From NCBI GenBank assembly GCA_018388625.1, contig CP074402.1:2294001-2358000 (forward strand): a stretch of 64,000 nucleotides of DNA, written 5' to 3'. Below, in pieces: positions 1 through 10,028 of this stretch. The notes under the pieces were generated by a model that saw nothing but the letters and a program-made list of their open reading frames with translations, had not been told where the DNA came from and did not search any database. The DNA is from Nocardiopsis eucommiae (GTDB lineage Bacteria; Actinomycetota; Actinomycetes; Streptosporangiales; Streptosporangiaceae). The position numbers were made by a program, and so were the translations under genes. How positions within the stretch are numbered: the stretch's first letter is position 1; each line of letters begins with the position of its first letter.

Positions 1-1893
1 GGCACCCGCAGGACGTTGACCGCGTATTCCACCGCCGCACCGGCCGACCCGTCGGAGCTCCCGTGCGGTGGCACCAGGTTCCCCACGTTGCGCAGGGTGA
101 ACAGGTCGCCCGGGCCGCTGGCGGTGATGAGGTTCGGCACGACCCGTGAGTCCGCGCAGGTGACGAACAGTGCGGTCGGGTTGTGGCGGTGCGAGAGGCG
201 GCTCATCACCGATCGCATCCGGTCCGCCGTGCTGGCGTGGTACTCGCGGGCCCCCGCGGTGAGCAGGCCCAGCGGGTTCACCGCGGGGACCGCACCGGAC
301 TCACGGCGCATGTCCCACGGGGCCCACCAGCGGCCCTTGGGAATGGTCTTGGCCGCCGGAGCCGACCTCGCGGAGCTGCGCGCGTACCAGTTCTCGTGGA
401 CCTCGTCGATGTCGACGCTGCCACCGGTGCGCTCGTGGTCCACCCGCCAGGCGTGGATGGCCTCGAAGGCCGCGTGGTCCATGAAGTCCACGTGCAGGTC
501 CAGGTCGACGCTGGACCCCGCGGGGATGGTCCGCAGCACGTGCGCCAGCCGGGGCACGCCCAGGAAGGTGAGGGACCCGTGCACGGTCACGTGCACCCGC
601 CCGGCGCGCTCCTCGGTGACCACGGTGAGCTTGGTCAGGCGGCGCAGCGACACGATCATCGCCAGCGCGAAGCCGATGAACACCCCTCCAGCAGTCCGAT
701 GAACACCACACTGAGCAGGGTCACCAGGTAGACGCTGGCCTCGTGGTGCTTGCGCAGGTCGCGCAGGTGGGCCAGGGACACCATCTGCACGCCGATGAAG
801 ACGAGCAGCGCGGCCAGGGCCGCCATCGGGATGAGCTCGACCACGTGCGCGAAGAACGCGACGAACAACAGGATCCACACGCCGTGCAGGATCGTGGAGA
901 GCGGCGAGCGGGCCCCGGCGCGCACGTTCGCGGTGCTGCGCACGATGACACCGGCGATGGGCAGGCCGCCCAGGGCGCCGCTGACGGTGTTGGCCGCTCC
1001 CTGACCGCAGAGCTCACGGTTGAGCTGGACCCGGCGTCCGCTGTGGAGGCGGTCCACCGCGATCGCGGCCAGCAGCGACTCCACGCTGGCGACCATGGCG
1101 ACGGCCGCCACGGCCAGGGCGATCCCGTGCCACTGGCCGGACTCGGGCAGCATGGGTCCGTTCCAGGCGTCGGCGAGGGAACCGGGCAGGGCCACGGTCT
1201 CCACCTCCCAGCGCCCGAGGGTGGCGATGACGGTGGCGGTACCCACCGCGACCAGCGCGGCGGGGATCATCCCCGGCCGTACCTTGCCGATGGCCGGGAG
1301 CCGGTTCCAGCCGAACATGATCGCGATGGTGATGACGCCGACCGCGACGGCGGCGGTGTGGTTGTTCGCGATCTGGTGCGGCAGGTCCGCGATGTTGGCC
1401 AGGGCCGAGCTCTGCGGGGCCCCGCCGAGGACCACGTGCAGCTGGGCCAGGGCGATGGTGACGCCGACCCCCGCGAGCATGCCGTGCACGACGGCGGGGG
1501 AGACGGCGAGGGCGGCCCGCGCGATGCGGAACGCCCCGAGGGCGAGCTGGACCAGCCCCGCCAGCAGGGTGATCAGGCAGGTGACCCGCCAGCCGTAGGT
1601 CATGATCAGATCGGCGACGATGATGGTCAGTCCTGCGGCCGGGCCGCTGACCTGCACCACCGAACCGCCGACGAGGCCGGCGACGATGCCGCCGACGACG
1701 GCGGCGATGATTCCGGCGATCAGGGGCGCGCCGGAGGCGACGGCGATCCCCAGGGACAGGGGGACGGCGACCAGGAAGACCACGAGGGAGGCGCCGACGT
1801 CGGCGGCGACCCCTTGCGATCCGTGTGGGTCCCGGGCCGATCGGAGGTGGTCTCCTGTCGGCCGGGTGGTGCTCCCTGGGCGTCGTTGCGCAT
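1..1893 (-). CDS. SulP-family anion transporter fused to beta-carbonic anhydrase (3' end cut by window edge)
   Basis: This is a membrane transporter of the SulP family (sulfate/bicarbonate-type anion permeases) whose C-terminus continues into a carbonic anhydrase. In order I see about ten hydrophobic segments (residues ~30-415), a STAS-like domain (~440-525), then a beta-class carbonic anhydrase with the zinc-site motif CADSR near residue 578 and the family-typical stretch FTLRNVGN. Such fusions are known and are thought to couple bicarbonate uptake to CO2 hydration. The preferred start is the ATG at 1893, which has GGAG five bases upstream; an ATG at 1942 gives an unlikely arginine-rich leader. 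The frame breaks twice, near 1811 (GGGG run) and near 684 (GGGG run on the coding strand); one added G at each restores a continuous protein. The gene continues beyond base 1, so the carbonic anhydrase end is not visible. Confidence 0.88.
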
Positions 1894-2208
1894 GGTTACT
1901 CCGTTCGGGTTGGACCAGGCAAAGGCGTATGCGTAGGCGCACGGGGACGGCAGAGTCCGCAACGGGGGCACGTGGCTGAACGCGTGACGACGATGAGACC
2001 GCGAAGGGTGCATCGCCATTAACTAATTGTAGTCAATCAGGATGACTCTGTGTTACGGGCTGTTGTGCTCCCGGTGACCTTTTTCCAGACTTCACATGTT
2101 CGGACGGACAAACCAGGACAGAGAAAAACCGAGGTGGCGGGGGTTCCCCGCCACCTCGGTGATGTGAAGTGGTGATGATGGCGCGCCGCGCGCGCGGAGG
2201 TCCGTGAC
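1894..2208. other. Intergenic region between the SulP gene and the repeat protein
   Basis: No gene is seen. The left part should hold the promoter of the SulP gene (minus strand); there is an AT-rich island at about 2019-2040 containing TTGACT and TACAAT on the minus strand, but I cannot pair them into a convincing -35/-10 set. The right part holds the terminator of the repeat-protein gene (listed separately). Confidence 0.5.
2129..2159 (-). terminator. Intrinsic terminator of the repeat-protein gene
   Basis: Perfect 14-bp inverted repeat (2129-2142 and 2146-2159) with a three-base loop. On the minus strand the stem is followed by TTTTTCTC, the classic U-tract. It lies 50 bases after the stop of the minus-strand gene ending at 2209. 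Confidence 0.9.
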
Positions 2209-4660
2209 CTAGCGGAAACGGCCGTCCTCGTAGCCGCCCTCGTAGTGCTCGCCAGGGGCGGGGCGACCGTAGGGCGCCTGCCCGTAGGGCCCCGGGCCCT
2301 GCTGCTGGCCGGGCCCTCCCTGGCCGTCCCCAACCTCCGGGTGCGGCGGCTGCCAGCCCTCCACGGGGGGTACCCGTAGTCGGGCTCGGGGCGCTGCGGG
2401 ACGTATCCGCCCCTGAGGGGGTCGGCGTGCTCACCCGGTCCGCCGAATCCGCCCTGACCGCCCGGGTGGGGCTGCTGGCCGTAGGGGTCGCTCTGCTGGG
2501 TGTGGCCCGGGAAGGTGGTCGGGAGCTCACCGCGGAGCTGGTCCGCCGAGTAGGCGCCGGTCGCGTAGCCGGCACCGGGGTACCCGGGGACGCCCGGACC
2601 GCCGACCGGGCTGCCCGGACCCGGAGGAACGGCGGGACCCTGGCCGAACGGCGAGGGTTGCCCCGGCTGGCCGCCCGGGACCGTCGGCTGGCTCGCCTGG
2701 CCGAAGCCGCCCGTGTCGTCCTGCCCGCCCCAGAGCGGAGCGTTGCCTCCGGGACCGCCGGGCAGGTTCCGCCCCGGACCGTTCTGACCGCCGGGTCCGC
2801 CGTGGTGGGGCGTGCTGGACGTGTAGTCGCGGGTGTGGGCGCCGGTGTCGTAGGGGCTGCGCTGGTGCGTGCCGGTGTCGTATTCCGAGCGGGTGAAGGA
2901 GTCGGTGTCGTAGGCGGGGCGGTGGTGGGTTCCGGTGTCGTATTCGGTTCCGCTGGGTCCGCCGTGGTGGGGCGTGCCGGTCGTGTAGTCGCGGGTGTGG
3001 GCGCCGGTGTCGTAGGGGCTGCGCTGGTGCGTGCCGGTGTCGTATTCCGAGCGGGTGAAGGAGTCGGTGTCGTAGGCGGGGCGGTGGTGGGTTCCGGTGT
3101 CGTATTCGGTTCCGCTGGGTCCGCCGTGGTGGGGCGTGCCGGTCGTGTAGTCGCGGGTGTGGGCGCCGGTGTCGTAGGGGCTGCGCTGGTGCGTGCCGGT
3201 GTCGTACTCCGAACGCGAGAAGGCCCCGCTGTCGTAGGACCCGCCGTCGTAGGAGGCACCGGACGTGAACGCACCCGTCGCGTACCCGCCGGTCAGGGGA
3301 TCGGAGGAACCGGGGAACTGGTGCCCGGGCACGGTGGGCCCGCCCATCGGCTGCCCCGGTGCGGGCTGGGCGCCCGGACCGGGGGCCGCGTGGCTGCCGC
3401 TCGGGCCGCCGTGGCCGCCGCCGAACCCGCCCAGCGAGGACAGGTCGGGGCGCTGATGGGCGCCGGTGTCCATGCTCGACCAGATCGGTGAGCTCAGGTC
3501 GTCACCGCCGGAGGAGTGCGGCCGGAACCCGGGGTCCAAGGGGTCGGAGGAGGCGGGGAGAGTCCCACCGCCGCCGGAGCCCGTGGCGCCCAGGGGCGGG
3601 TAGTCCGAGCGGTTCATCGCCCCACTGTCGTAGGACGAACGCGCACCGTTGTCGAGCCCGCTGCCCAGGGGCCCACCGCCGAGCGGGTCTCCGCCCAGCG
3701 ATCCGCCGTGGGAGCCGCCGCCCAGCGGTCCGCCCGCCTGGCCGCCTCCCCGAGCGGTCCGCCCCCGAGGGAGCCACCGGGTCCACCGCCCAGGGGCCGC
3801 CCAGCGGGTCCGGGGAGACCGGGTCCTGTCGCTCGGCGGGTCGGAGCTCACGTCCCTCGAAGGGGTCACCGGTCGAGGGGGACGCGGGGTCCAGGAACCC
3901 GCGCCGAGAGGGTCGTCGTCCAGCGAGGAGGGCGTCCCCGTGGCCCGGGCGGGCGGGAGCCCCTGCGCGGGCGGCGGCCCCTGGGTCGGCGGCAGTGCGG
4001 CCAGGCCCTGTGCGGGAGTCTGTTCCGGCGGGCGCTGCTCCTGGTGGCGTGGGGCCGGCTCAGGGGGCGTGGTGCCCTGCCCCAGGCTCGCCAGCATCGC
4101 GAGGTCCGAGGGGCCGGTGGGCCCGCGCTCCGCGGGGGCTGCCGGGAGGGCGTCGACCCGGCCGACCGGGGCCTGGATCACGGTGTCCTGCCGGTCGGGC
4201 ACCCCGTGGTCGTCGAACTCGTCGTCGTAGTCGTCGACGTAACCGTCGTCGTCACCGCGTCCGGTGGAACCCCCGTGCCCACCGGAGCGGGACGGTGCCC
4301 CTCGTCGTCGCTCAGACTGGACCAGAAGTCGTTGTCGGAGAGCCCGTCGGAGTCGTCCTCCCAGTCCACTCCGCGTTGGCGGCGACCCTTGGGACGCCGC
4401 TCCGCCCTGCCACCGGAGTCCTGGCGCGCTCTGCGGGACCGGCCCCTCGGGGCGGCCTCCTCGTCCTCGGGGGCCCCGTCCCGCTCCCGCCGGTCGCGCC
4501 GGTCGTCGCGGTCGGTGTCCTCGACGTCGTCGTACTCGTACTCGTCGTCGTAGTCGTCCTCACGCGAGCCGATGCTGAGCGCGCGCATCCCCAGGAGGAG
4601 GAGCACGAGCACGGCGAGCACGACGATGACGGCGGTGATGATGATGACGGTGACGGTCAT
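2209..4660 (-). CDS. Membrane-anchored, low-complexity protein with YDTG-type repeats, function unknown
   Basis: About 818 residues after correction. Residues 2-25 form one hydrophobic helix, followed by an acidic and then arginine-rich stretch (30-110) and a very long Gly/Pro/Ser/Asp-rich, probably disordered region. A short motif of the type (Y/M)-D-(T/S)-G-(A/T)-H-x-R recurs many times; in the middle it is packed into 54-residue tandem units encoded by 162-bp DNA repeats (2800-3207). The end is rich in Gly, Pro and Gln and finishes GGYEDGRFR. The frame breaks near 4275, 3906, 3797, 3755 and 2366, each in a G or C run; the three central losses cancel each other. With one base restored at each, the 5' membrane-anchor part and the repeat part become a single gene. 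It is monocistronic, with a strong terminator downstream. I do not recognise the family; topology suggests an N-terminal anchor with a long exposed or cytoplasmic tail. Confidence 0.75.
2800..3207 (-). repeat. 162-bp coding tandem repeat, about 2.5 copies
   Basis: Units start at 2800, 2962 and 3124 (spacing exactly 162 bp) and are almost identical; the third is partial and diverges after about 3205. Each unit encodes 54 residues with alternating YDTGTH, YDTGAH and YDTDSF motifs. The near identity of the DNA points to recent unit duplication, so copy number may vary between strains and may be mis-assembled. Confidence 0.9.
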
Positions 4661-5020
4661 GGTGTACGCACTACCTTGGGGAGGTCGGCCGCGCCCGGGG
4701 AGCGCCTGGGACCGGCCTGACGAGTACCGGTCGAGGTGGGAAGGCGGCGGCCCGGTTCCGCGTGGGCCCGGCGTGCCGGGACCGAGTGGCTGGCAGGGCG
4801 CGACCGCCGGTGATCCGACGCGGTCTCGGGTCAGGGTGCCGCGGGGCGGGTGAACGGGAATCGGTCAACTGAAATGGGGTGAGGGGCACGGACCCACTGT
4901 ATGCGCTGTCGCGCGCTGTGTGCAGAGGGCGACGGGTGCTTCCTCAGTTGTTCCCCGTGTCGTCGGTCGCGCGGGTCCGTCCGGCTTCCGGGCGCAGGGA
5001 GTTGCCTATTATGACCTATT
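4661..5020. other. Intergenic region upstream of the repeat protein
   Basis: No gene is seen in these 360 bases. It must contain the promoter of the minus-strand gene starting at 4660, but no ribosome binding site close to that start and no clear promoter pair were found; a TACAGT hexamer on the minus strand (4897-4902) is the best -10 candidate. No terminator hairpin is visible after the PEBP gene that ends at 5021. Confidence 0.4.
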
Positions 5021-5569
5021 TCACTCGCTGCTGGTGATCAGTGTCCCCCGGGCCACGGCCTGTTCCGCGATGCCCTCCAGGGTCAGGTCGATCGACGCGC
5101 CCTCGGGCAGGTCCAGGTTCCCCTCCAGCGCGTACACGGTGAAGCGGAACTCGTGGACGTCACCCTCCTCGGGGCACGGAGCTCCGTAGGAGGACTCCCC
5201 CGCGGAGTTCTGCCCCTGCCTCGCGTCTCCCGGAACCGTGTTCTGGCGCAGCTCGACCAGCTGCGGGTCCAGGTCGTAGACCATCCAGAACACGACGGCC
5301 TCGCTCGGGTCGTCCACCACCAGCGCGATCGAGCCCACGTCGTCGGGCAGCCCCGACCAGCTCAGCGGCGGCGACACCGGTTCCCCGTCGGCCTCACAGG
5401 AGTACGCGGCGGGAAGCGGCTGGCCCTCCTGCATCATCGGACTGGTCACGTTGATGTCGGTCGGCATCTCACCGCGGAGCTCCGAGGGGACCCCGCAACC
5501 GGTGGACGCGAGCAGGGCCGCGCCCACCGCCACGGCACCCGCGCGGGCGCCGGGGGACGATCGGGGCAC
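5021..5569 (-). CDS. YbhB/YbcL (PEBP) family lipoprotein
   Basis: A phosphatidylethanolamine-binding-protein-like (Raf kinase inhibitor-like) protein of 182 residues. The GTG at 5569 gives a short basic start, a hydrophobic stretch and the lipobox-like ending LLASTGC, so it is probably exported and lipid-anchored. Family landmarks are PPLSWSG and ALVVDDP and the region around VFWMVYDL (residues ~60-105), followed by the SYGAPCPEEGDVHEF segment, which corresponds to the usual GY.GPCPP..GxHxY box. The frame is open for a further 57 codons upstream but that part is unlike the family. Bacterial members have no settled function. It is transcribed away from the regulator at 5882. Confidence 0.85.
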   Translation of the reverse strand: MPRSSPGARAGAVAVGAALLASTGCGVPSELRGEMPTDINVTSPMMQEGQPLPAAYSCEADGEPVSPPLSWSGLPDDVGSIALVVDDPSEAVVFWMVYDLDPQLVELRQNTVPGDARQGQNSAGESSYGAPCPEEGDVHEFRFTVYALEGNLDLPEGASIDLTLEGIAEQAVARGTLITSSE

Positions 5570-5881
5570 ACCGTGCGCTGCGGTGGTCCGGAGGGAAGGC
5601 AAGACCGGGAACAATGGGGCTCCAGCTGGACTTTCGGGCCATAAGGCGAGACTCGCGGTACGTCGGACCTGGCGCGGGAGGAACCCGGGCCGGTCACGGA
5701 GGATCCGTGCGCACGGGCACCTGGACGGTTGGCGCGACACGGTCCTGTCCGAACCCTACTGTGATCGGCCGCGACCACCGCATTCCGCACCGTTCTCCGA
5801 CCCGCGTCGCGGGGCCCCGTCAGCGGTCTCCCGTAGCGGCGGTGACGCCCGGACGTCCCCGGGATCGGTGATGATGGTGCG
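5570..5881. other. Divergent intergenic region, PEBP lipoprotein / SARP regulator
   Basis: No gene is assigned in these 312 bases. It should carry both divergent promoters; no convincing -10/-35 pair was found. No ribosome binding site precedes the GTG at 5882. Confidence 0.4.
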
Positions 5882-8800
5882 GTGCGGTTCTCCATTCTGG
5901 GGCCCCTCCAGGTGCTCGACACCTCCGGAGAGCCCCTCACCATCGGCGGCGCCCGCCTGCGCGCCCTCCTGACACTCCTCCTGCTCCATCCCGACCAGCA
6001 GGTGTCCACCGCGCGGCTCACCGACGCGATCTGGGGAGACGACGCTCCCGCCGCCACGGGCAACGCGCTCCAGGCCCTCGCCTCCCGCCTGCGCCGTGCC
6101 CTGGGCGGTGACGTCCGCCTCCACGGCGACGCCACCGGTTACCGGCTGGAGGTCGCCCCCGGCCAGGTGGACCTGTACGAGTTCGAGGAACTGGCCGGGC
6201 TCGGGCGGGAACGGCTCCTGGCCGGTCAGCCGGGGAGGCCGAGCGCGCCCTGTCGGCGGCCCTGGCTCTGTGGCGCGGACCGGCCGTCCCCGACCTCACC
6301 GCGCACGGCGTGGGCGAGGACGTCGCGCTGCGCCTGGCCGAGGCGCGCCGCACCGCCCGCGAGGACCATCTCAGCGCCCGGCTCGACCTCGGCCGCTTCG
6401 TGGAGACCCTGCCCGAGGCGGAGGCGCTGGTCTCCCGGGAACCGCAGCGCGAGCGCCCCGTCGAACTCCTCATGCGCGCGTTGGCGGGAAACGGGCGGAC
6501 CGCGGACGCCCTCGCCGCCTACGACGTCTTCAGGGAACGGCTCGCGGACGAGCTGGGCCTGGACCCCTCCGAACACCTCCGGCGGGTCCACCTCCGGTTG
6601 CTGCGCGGCGAACTCGTCCCCGGCGGTCCCGTGCCGGAGGAGGCCCGGTCACCCGCCGTCGTTCGCCTGCCCCGCCCCCTGACCAGCTTCGTTCCCCGTG
6701 AGACGGAGGTGGGTGCCGCCGTGGAGCGGCTCTCCGCCGCCCGGTTGGTCACCCTCACCGGCCCGGGTGGTTCGGGCAAGACCCGACTGGCCGTCGAGGC
6801 CGCCGCGACCCTGGTCGAGCGGGCACCCGATCTCGCGTCCGGCGGAGTGTGGTTTGTCGGCCTCGCCCCCGTGCGGCGGGGCGCGGACCTGCCCGACGCC
6901 GTCGCCAGTGCCCTGGACCTGCGGGGGCAGGCCGTCTTCCAGGCGCGTGCCGCCGTCCTGCCGCAGTCCCCGCTCGAACGGGTCGTCTCCTTCCTGGGCG
7001 AGCGCGCCGGGCTGGTCGTGCTGGACAACTGCGAGCACGTGGTGGCCGACGCCGCCGCGCTGGTCGAGACCCTGTTGTCCCGCTGCCCGGACCTGCGGGT
7101 GCTCGTGACCTCCCGCGAGCCCCTGGGCGTCGGGGGCGAGACGCTGCTGCCGGTGCCCTCCCTGGAACCTCCGCCCGAGGGAACCGGGGTGGAGGAGGCC
7201 GGGAGCTACCCCTCAGTGACCCTGTTCTCCGAGCGCGCGCGGGCGGCGCTCCCCGGATTCACCGTGAACGCCGACAACGTGGGCTACGTCGTCCGGATCA
7301 TCCGTGAACTGGACGGCATGCCGCTCGCGCTCGAACTGGCCGCCGCCCGTCTGCGCGCGATGTCGCCCGCCCAGCTCGCGGACCGTCTCCGTGACCGGTT
7401 CCGCCTGCTCACCAACGGCAGCCGCTCGGCGCTGCCCCGTCACCGGACCCTGCGCGCGGTGGTCGACTGGAGCTGGGAACTGCTCGACGAACCCGAACGC
7501 CGCCTCCTGCGCCGTCTGGCGGTCCTTCCCGGCGGGGCCACCCTGGAGTCGGTCGAGACGGTCGGCTCCGACCCGGACGCCCCGGACGGCACCGTCGCCG
7601 GTGACGACGTCTGGACGGTGCTCTTCGCCCTGGTGGACAAGTCGCTCGTGGTGGCGGAGGACCCCGAACGCGAGGACGCCCCCGCCCGCTACCGGCAGCT
7701 GGAGACGGTCCGGGCCTACGCCGCCGAGCGCCTGGCCGCCAGCGGTGAGGAGGAGCGCGTCCGGGACGCGCAGGCCCGCTACGCGCGGGACCTGTGGCAC
7801 CGGGGCGACCCCGAACTGCGCGGGCCGGGCCAGCGGGCCTGGCTGGCCCGGCTCTCGGCGGAGGCGGACAACTGCGTGGCCGCCTTCCACTGGGCGGTGG
7901 AGCGGCGCGACGCCGCCCTCGCCCTGGAGCTGGTGGAGTACTCCCAGTGGTACTGGGCCCTGGACGAACACTGGCAGCAGACCAACCGGTGGTCCGGCCA
8001 GGTGCTGGAACTGGTGGGTGACGCACCTCCCGAGGGGTACGAGGTGGCTTACGCGAGCTGCCTCTTCCACTGCTCGGGGGAGATGGGCCTCGGACGGGCC
8101 GCCGTTCTGGAGCGCCTCGACCGGGTGGAGCAGGTGCTCGCGGGGGCCGGGTTGCGGGCCGAGGACCACCCCGTTCTCGTCCTGTGCCTGGTGTACCGCT
8201 CGATGGCCGACCGCCATCACGGGGGACGGGCCCGCGTCCGGTTGGAGGAGAGCGTCCGGGAGCAGGGGGACCCCTGGGCCCGCGCGATGGCGTACCTGAT
8301 GCTCTCGCTGTTGGACGCCGTTCACGGTGAGGCCGACCGGGCCGTCGAACGGGCCACGACCGCGCTGGAGTCCATGCGCGAGGTCGGGGACGCGTGGGGG
8401 CAGTGCAACGCCATCGTGCACCTGGTGGACGTGGTCCGCTACACGGACCTCGAACGGTGCCGTCGTCTGCTCGACGAGGGGATCGCACTGGCGCGGAGGG
8501 GCGGTCTGGACGGTGTCGTGAGCACGTTCCGGGCCCGGCGGACCCAGGTCCTGGTCGATCTCGGAGAGGTGGAGGAGGCCGAACGGGACCTCAAGCGGCT
8601 CCTGGGCGGTCCCGCCGAGGACGAACACCGGGTCTCCCTCCGGCTCACCCACATCCAGCTGGCTGCGCGCCGCCGGACGCCGGGTCGAGGCCTGGCGGCT
8701 CCTGGAAGAGACCGAACCGGCCCTGGCTGCCCTGGGCGGGTTCGCCCCGGCCTACGTCGAACCCGCGTGGCGGGTGCAGGCGGCCGACCTCGCCTGGGAC

Positions 8801-9162
8801 GACGGCGACACGGACCGGGCCTGGCGCGAGGTGGGCCGCGCGTGGTGGCTCTCCCGGTTCGGGTTGGGGCCGATCAGCGCCGAGGTCCTGGACACCATGG
8901 CGTCCATGGTGGCGGGATCGGATCCGGAGTGGGCCGCGTTCATGCTCGGCTACGCGGCACGGCTGCGCGGGGTCCCCGACACCGCCTCGCCCCGGGCCCG
9001 CCGGGTGCGTGAACTGCTCGGGGAGCGTCTGGGCGCCGGGGGTTCGCGCGCCTGCTGGCGGAGGGCGAGGGCAGCGAACGCGACGCCGGTCGGGAACGCG
9101 TGGAGGCGTGGCTCGCCCCGATCGTCCCGGACGACGTCGACCTCGGGGACTGGGCCCACTGA
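5882..9162 (+). CDS. AfsR/SARP-family transcriptional regulator with NB-ARC ATPase domain
   Basis: About 1094 residues after correction. Residues 1-95 form the OmpR-like winged-helix DNA-binding domain, 96-250 the bacterial transcriptional activation domain (BTAD), then an NB-ARC-type ATPase with P-loop GPGGSGKT near residue 295 and the Walker B-like LVVLDNCEH near 380, and a long helical C-terminal half likely made of TPR-like repeats. Proteins of this build control secondary metabolism or transport genes in actinobacteria. Breaks: near 6232 (GGGG, one base lost), near 8665 (GC dinucleotide repeat, two bases lost) and near 9040 (GGGGG, one base lost); the end then reads DVDLGDWAH and stop. 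It converges on an ABC exporter at 9201-10999, which is a plausible but unproven target. Confidence 0.85.
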
Positions 9163-9164
9163 GG

Positions 9165-9194
9165 CCGGGCGCCGCCTCGGAGGGCGGCGCCCGG
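9165..9194. terminator. Bidirectional terminator between convergent genes
   Basis: Perfect 12-bp GC stem (9165-9176 with 9183-9194), six-base loop, located between the stop of the SARP regulator and the stop of the minus-strand ABC permease. No long T-run. Confidence 0.75.
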
Positions 9195-9200
9195 TGGGGG

Positions 9201-10028
9201 TCAGGTGCGGCGGCGGTAGGCCCACACGGCCAGTGGGAAGAAGACCGCCGTGATCACCACGGTCCAGAACAGCGTCCAGGCCACGGGAGCGGCGGCGTCA
9301 CCGCCGAGCATGAGCCCGCGCATGGCGTCCACCACGTGCGTGACCGGGTTGTTCGCCGCGATCGGGGCCAGCCAGCCCGGCATGTCGTCGGGAGCGACGA
9401 ACGCCGAGCTGCCGAAGGTCAGCGGGAACAGCAGGATCATCGCGAACGACTGCACCGCCATCGGTGTGCGGGCGAGCATGCCCACGAAGGCCGACATCCA
9501 GCACAGGGCGAACGCGAACAGCAGCACCAGGGCGCTGGCGGCCAGCACGCCGAGGAACCCGCCGTCGGGGCGGAAGCCGATCGCCAGGCCGACGACCATC
9601 ACCATGACCACGGTGATGGCGTAGCGGACCAGGTCACCCAGGATGGCGCCGATCAGCGGGGCCGAGCGCGCGATGGGCAGCGAGCGGAACCGGTCGAAGA
9701 TGCCCTTCTCCACGTCCTGGCTCAGGCTGAACCCCGTGCCCATCGTGGCGAAGATGACCGACTGCGCGATGATGCCGGGCATGAGGAAGTCGCGGTAGGT
9801 CTGCCAGTCACCCATCATCGCCTGTCCGAAGACGAAGACGAACAGGGTCACGAACATGACCGGTTGCAGCATCAGCCCGAAGACCTCTTCGGGGTTGGCC
9901 CTGATCTTCAGGACGCTGCGCCAGGTGAGCTGGAGCCCGTGCTGGACGGTGGTCAGAGGGGAGATGCGCGAGGGAGCCACCGGGGCGCCCTCCTGTGCCG
10001 ACCTCGGCCGGGTCGTCACGGCACTCAT
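9201..10028 (-). CDS. ABC-2 type permease, DrrB-like
   Basis: Integral membrane subunit of an ABC exporter, 275 residues with about six hydrophobic segments after a ~45-residue cytoplasmic N-terminus. The segment around PVMFVTLFVFVFG and the later DVEKGIFDRFRSLPI loop are typical of daunorubicin-resistance (DrrB) family permeases. The start ATG at 10028 overlaps the stop of the ATPase gene by four bases (ATGA), so the two are translationally coupled. Together they should export a hydrophobic compound or lipid; the substrate cannot be read from sequence. Confidence 0.9.
   Translation of the reverse strand: MSAVTTRPRSAQEGAPVAPSRISPLTTVQHGLQLTWRSVLKIRANPEEVFGLMLQPVMFVTLFVFVFGQAMMGDWQTYRDFLMPGIIAQSVIFATMGTGFSLSQDVEKGIFDRFRSLPIARSAPLIGAILGDLVRYAITVVMVMVVGLAIGFRPDGGFLGVLAASALVLLFAFALCWMSAFVGMLARTPMAVQSFAMILLFPLTFGSSAFVAPDDMPGWLAPIAANNPVTHVVDAMRGLMLGGDAAAPVAWTLFWTVVITAVFFPLAVWAYRRRT

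Noticed and set aside
2800..3207. Regular repeats as a possible CRISPR array
   Set aside because: Units are 162 bp, directly adjoining and in frame with a protein; there are no spacers.
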